From positions 1 to 7,837 of the forward strand of contig JAJYDP010000213.1 in NCBI GenBank assembly GCA_021777365.1: a stretch of 7,837 nt of DNA, read 5' to 3'. This document shows, piece by piece, positions 5,715 to 7,837 of this stretch. The notes under the pieces are model-generated. The model was not told the origin of the DNA, searched no databases, and saw nothing but the letters and a program-made list of their open reading frames with translations. Source of the DNA: Chloroflexota bacterium. GTDB lineage: Bacteria; Chloroflexota; Limnocylindria; Limnocylindrales; CSP1-4. How positions within the stretch are numbered: position 1 is the first letter of the stretch; each line of letters starts with the position of its first letter. A program made the position numbers and the translations under genes.

Positions 5715-7685
5715 ATGAGCGTGAACGCCCAGCCCGAGATCGAGGCACTGTTCTCCGAGCAACGGGAGTTCGCTCCGCCGCCAGAGATCGCCAGGGACGC
5801 CAACGCCAGGGCCGATCTCTACGAACGCGCCGAGCAGGACTTCGAGGGGTTCTGGGAGGAGCAGGCCGCAGGCCGGCTGGACTGGTTCCGCAAGTGGGAC
5901 AAGGTCCTCGAGTGGGACCTGCCCTACGCGAAGTGGTTCCTGGGTGGCCAGCTCAACGTCGCCTACAACTGCGTCGATCGTCACGTTGAGCACGGCCTCG
6001 GATCGAAGGTCGCCTACTACTGGGAAGGCGAGCCGGGCGACTCCCGGACCCTCACCTACGCCGACCTCCAGTCCGAGGTCAACAAGTGCGCCAACGCGCT
6101 CACCGCGCTCGGCGTCAGGACCGGCGACCGGGTCGGGATCTACATGCCGATGATCCCGGAGCTGCCGATCGCCATGCTGGCCTGCGCCAAGATCGGCGCG
6201 CCCCACGTGGTGGTGTTCGGCGGCTTCAGCTCGGACGCCCTGCAGGGCCGCATGATCGACTCCGAGGCGGTGGCCCTCATCACCGCCGACGGCGGGTGGC
6301 GCAACGGCAAGGTCCTCGACCTGAAGGGACCGGCCGACGTCGCGGTCGAGAACTCGCCCACCATCAAGAACGTCCTGGTGGTCAAGCGGACCGGGCACGA
6401 CGTGTCGATGACCGGCGGGCGCGACCACTGGTGGCACGAGCTGGTCGAGGCGCAGTCCGACCAGTGCGACCCGGTGCCGGTCGACTCCGAGCACCTGCTC
6501 TACCTGCTGCACACCTCCGGCACCACCGCCAAGCCGAAGGGCATCATGCACACCACGGGTGGCTACCTCACAGGGATCTCCGCCACCCACAGCATGATCT
6601 TCGACATCAAGCCCGACACCGTGTACTGGTGCGCCGCGGACGTCGGCTGGGTGACCGGTCACTCGTACATCGTCTACGGGCCGCTGGCCAACGCCACGAC
6701 GTCCGTGATGTACGAGGGAGCGCCGCAGTACCCCACGCCGGATCGCTGGTGGTCGATCATCGAGAAGTACAAGGTCAACGTCCTCTACTGCGCCCCGACC
6801 GCCATCCGCGCCTTCATGAAGCAGGGTGAGGACTGGCCCGCCAGGCACGACATGTCCTCCCTGCGAGTGCTGGGCACCGTGGGCGAGCCCATCAACCCCG
6901 AGGCGTGGCTCTGGTACCACCGGAATATCGGCGGCTCGCGCTGCCCCGTGGTCGACACGTGGTGGCAGACCGAGACCGGAATGATCCTCATCACGCCGCT
7001 GCCGGGCGTCACGACGCTGCGCCCGGGCTCCGCGACCCGCCCGTTCCCGGGTGTCGCCGCCAAGGTGGTCGACGCCGAGGGGAAGGAGGTGGCGAACGGC
7101 GCCGGGGGGGGCTACCTGGTCCTGACCCGGCCCTGGCCGGCGATGCTGCGCGGCATCTACAAGGACCCCGAGCGCTACCAGAGCACGTACTGGAGCCGCT
7201 TCCCCGGGATGTACTTCGCGGGGGACGGCTGCAAGGTCGACTCGGACGGCTACTTCTGGCTCCTCGGCCGCGTCGACGACGTCATGAAGGTGTCCGGGCA
7301 CCGCATCAGCACCATCGAGGTCGAGTCGTCGCTGGTCGATCACCACTCGGTGGCCGAGGCCGCCGTCGTCGGGCGCAGCGACCCCATCACCGGCGAGGCG
7401 ATCTTCGCCTTCGTGATCCTCAAGGCCAGCGCGGAGCCCAGCGACGCGCTTGCCGCCGAGCTCCGCGAGCACGTGGCCACCAAGATCGGCGCGATCGCGC
7501 GCCCCAAGATGGTGATGTTCACACCGGAGCTGCCCAAGACCCGCTCGGGGAAGATCATGCGCCGGCTTCTGCGCGACATTGCCGAGCACAGGCCGTTGGG
7601 CGACGTAACCACGCTGGCCGATTCGGGGATCGTCGACACGATCCGCGACAAGGCCCAGTCGAGCGAGGCGGAACAGCTCATCTGA
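5715..7685 (+). CDS. acs: Acetyl-coenzyme A synthetase, AMP-forming
   Basis: 656 residues, full family length (Salmonella Acs is 652). It converts acetate, ATP and CoA to acetyl-CoA, AMP and PPi through acetyl-AMP in the cytoplasm, the high-affinity acetate route. The N-terminal ACAS domain is about 33-95 and the AMP-binding domain follows to ~520. The P-loop [10 protein letters not shown] (267-276) has Ala where many family members have Gly. The acetate pocket is intact: V313/T314 (GWVTGH), V389 (GTVGEP) and W417 (DTWWQTETG), matching V310, T311, V386 and W414 of Salmonella Acs, so acetate rather than a longer acid is expected. D504 (GDG) and R519/D521 (GRVDD) match nucleotide-binding and hinge residues. 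The C-terminal lid carries [11 protein letters not shown] (607-617); K613 corresponds to K609 of Salmonella Acs, the lysine that Pat acetylates. A strong Shine-Dalgarno supports the ATG. The acetyltransferase and deacetylase genes upstream and the transporter downstream fit this role. Confidence 0.97.
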   Translation: MSVNAQPEIEALFSEQREFAPPPEIARDANARADLYERAEQDFEGFWEEQAAGRLDWFRKWDKVLEWDLPYAKWFLGGQLNVAYNCVDRHVEHGLGSKVAYYWEGEPGDSRTLTYADLQSEVNKCANALTALGVRTGDRVGIYMPMIPELPIAMLACAKIGAPHVVVFGGFSSDALQGRMIDSEAVALITADGGWRNGKVLDLKGPADVAVENSPTIKNVLVVKRTGHDVSMTGGRDHWWHELVEAQSDQCDPVPVDSEHLLYLLHTSGTTAKPKGIMHTTGGYLTGISATHSMIFDIKPDTVYWCAADVGWVTGHSYIVYGPLANATTSVMYEGAPQYPTPDRWWSIIEKYKVNVLYCAPTAIRAFMKQGEDWPARHDMSSLRVLGTVGEPINPEAWLWYHRNIGGSRCPVVDTWWQTETGMILITPLPGVTTLRPGSATRPFPGVAAKVVDAEGKEVANGAGGGYLVLTRPWPAMLRGIYKDPERYQSTYWSRFPGMYFAGDGCKVDSDGYFWLLGRVDDVMKVSGHRISTIEVESSLVDHHSVAEAAVVGRSDPITGEAIFAFVILKASAEPSDALAAELREHVATKIGAIARPKMVMFTPELPKTRSGKIMRRLLRDIAEHRPLGDVTTLADSGIVDTIRDKAQSSEAEQLI

Positions 7686-7696
7686 CGCGTCGTCAG
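7682..7696. other. Perfect short hairpin across the acs stop codon
   Basis: CTGACG (7682-7687) and CGTCAG (7691-7696) form a perfect 6-bp stem with a 3-nt loop, and the acs TGA (7683-7685) is inside the left arm. No T-run follows, so it is not a standard terminator. It could affect mRNA stability or read-through into satP. Confidence 0.4.
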
Positions 7697-7724
7697 GAGA
7701 GCGGTCACCGATTGGTGGACTGAC

Positions 7725-7743
7725 GGCGGCTGTCCGCGCCGCC
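7725..7743. other. GC stem-loop just upstream of the satP ribosome binding site
   Basis: GGCGGC (7725-7730) pairs with GCCGCC (7738-7743) around a 7-nt loop. It lies 7 nt before the satP Shine-Dalgarno, lacks a T-run and does not include the ribosome site. It may be an intercistronic stabiliser or attenuator, or chance in GC-rich DNA. Confidence 0.3.
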
Positions 7744-7750
7744 CGACCCG

Positions 7751-7757
7751 AAAGGAG
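7751..7757 (+). promoter_or_regulatory. Ribosome binding site of satP
   Basis: AAAGGAG lies 7 nt before the GTG at 7765. It is a strong Shine-Dalgarno and decides the GTG over the in-frame ATGs at 7783 and 7798. Confidence 0.75.
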
Positions 7758-7764
7758 TCCCTGC

Positions 7765-7837
7765 GTGGCTCAAGCCCAAGGCATGCCGGCAGCGAAGATG
7801 GCGAACCCAGCGCCACTTGGGCTGGCGGGCTTCGCCC
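7765..7837 (+). CDS. satP: SatP/YaaH (GPR1/FUN34) family acetate transporter, N-terminal fragment
   Basis: Only 24 codons are present before the right edge. After a short polar N-terminus (MAQAQGMPAAKMA) the frame reads NPAPLGLAGFA (14-24), the hallmark opening of the GPR1/FUN34/YaaH acetate uptake family (NPAPLGL.GF), where it leads into the first membrane helix. Members are six-helix inner-membrane proteins that move acetate or succinate with protons or by channel-like diffusion. The start is a GTG with a strong Shine-Dalgarno. It lies 79 bp after acs on the same strand with no clear promoter between, so co-transcription with acs is likely. The call rests on one motif plus context; the rest of the protein is outside the window. 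Confidence 0.8.
   Translation, partial: MAQAQGMPAAKMANPAPLGLAGFA

Noticed and set aside
3946..5748. A 600-codon minus-strand open frame spanning acuC and the pat start.
   Set aside because: It crosses two real genes and two promoters, is Arg-rich and has no recognisable domain. It is a composition artefact.
5567..5989. A 140-codon plus-strand frame starting upstream of acs.
   Set aside because: It contains the acs promoter and runs out of frame through the start of acs; no ribosome site or family signal.
5697..7589. A 630-codon open frame on the minus strand, fully antisense to acs.
   Set aside because: Its translation is Gly/Arg/Val/His-rich with no family motif, as expected opposite a high-GC gene; acs on the other strand has every catalytic motif.

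Overview
The window is a GC-rich (roughly 70% by eye) bacterial segment with strong G/C third-position bias. It suggests a high-GC free-living bacterium, perhaps Chloroflexota (Limnocylindria-like) or Actinomycetota. That assignment is weak: it rests on composition, on the actinobacterial/Chloroflexota flavour of the acetyl-CoA synthetase P-loop ([10 protein letters not shown]), and on a GNAT-first protein acetyltransferase. There are five genes, two of them cut by the window edges. No RNA genes, CRISPR arrays or mobile elements were seen.

Layout. Positions 1-1201 (minus) hold the N-terminal 400 residues of a secreted GH18-fold glycoside hydrolase that runs off the left edge. Positions 1355-4126 (minus) encode a 923-residue fusion of an N-terminal GNAT acetyltransferase to an NDP-forming acyl-CoA synthetase-like region, i.e. 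a Pat-type protein lysine acetyltransferase. A 200-bp divergent intergenic region follows, with a good plus-strand -10 box (TATAGT). Positions 4327-5505 (plus) encode an AcuC-type class I HDAC-fold deacetylase with all zinc and catalytic residues. A 209-bp intergenic region then carries a perfect 7+7 inverted repeat 3 bp upstream of a clear TTGACA/TACCCT promoter. Positions 5715-7685 (plus) encode AMP-forming acetyl-CoA synthetase Acs, followed by two short stem-loops. The first 24 residues of a SatP/YaaH-family acetate transporter start at 7765 and run off the right edge.

How the genes work together. Four adjacent genes form what looks like one self-contained acetate assimilation module: uptake (SatP), activation to acetyl-CoA (Acs), a candidate enzyme that acetylates Acs to switch it off (Pat), and a candidate that deacetylates it to switch it on (AcuC). 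The presumed target lysine is visible in Acs (K613 in the PKTRSGK motif). The logic matches the known acuABC-acsA locus of Bacillus subtilis and the Pat/CobB-Acs system of Salmonella. Here the acetyltransferase is the large GNAT-first fusion rather than small AcuA, and the transporter is linked too. The module is known in principle. The less ordinary points are the mixed state of the Pat synthetase domain (phosphohistidine kept, ATP-grasp motif altered), the dyad abutting the acs promoter, and a possible leaderless leader ORF ahead of acuC. The GH18 gene has no obvious link to the module.
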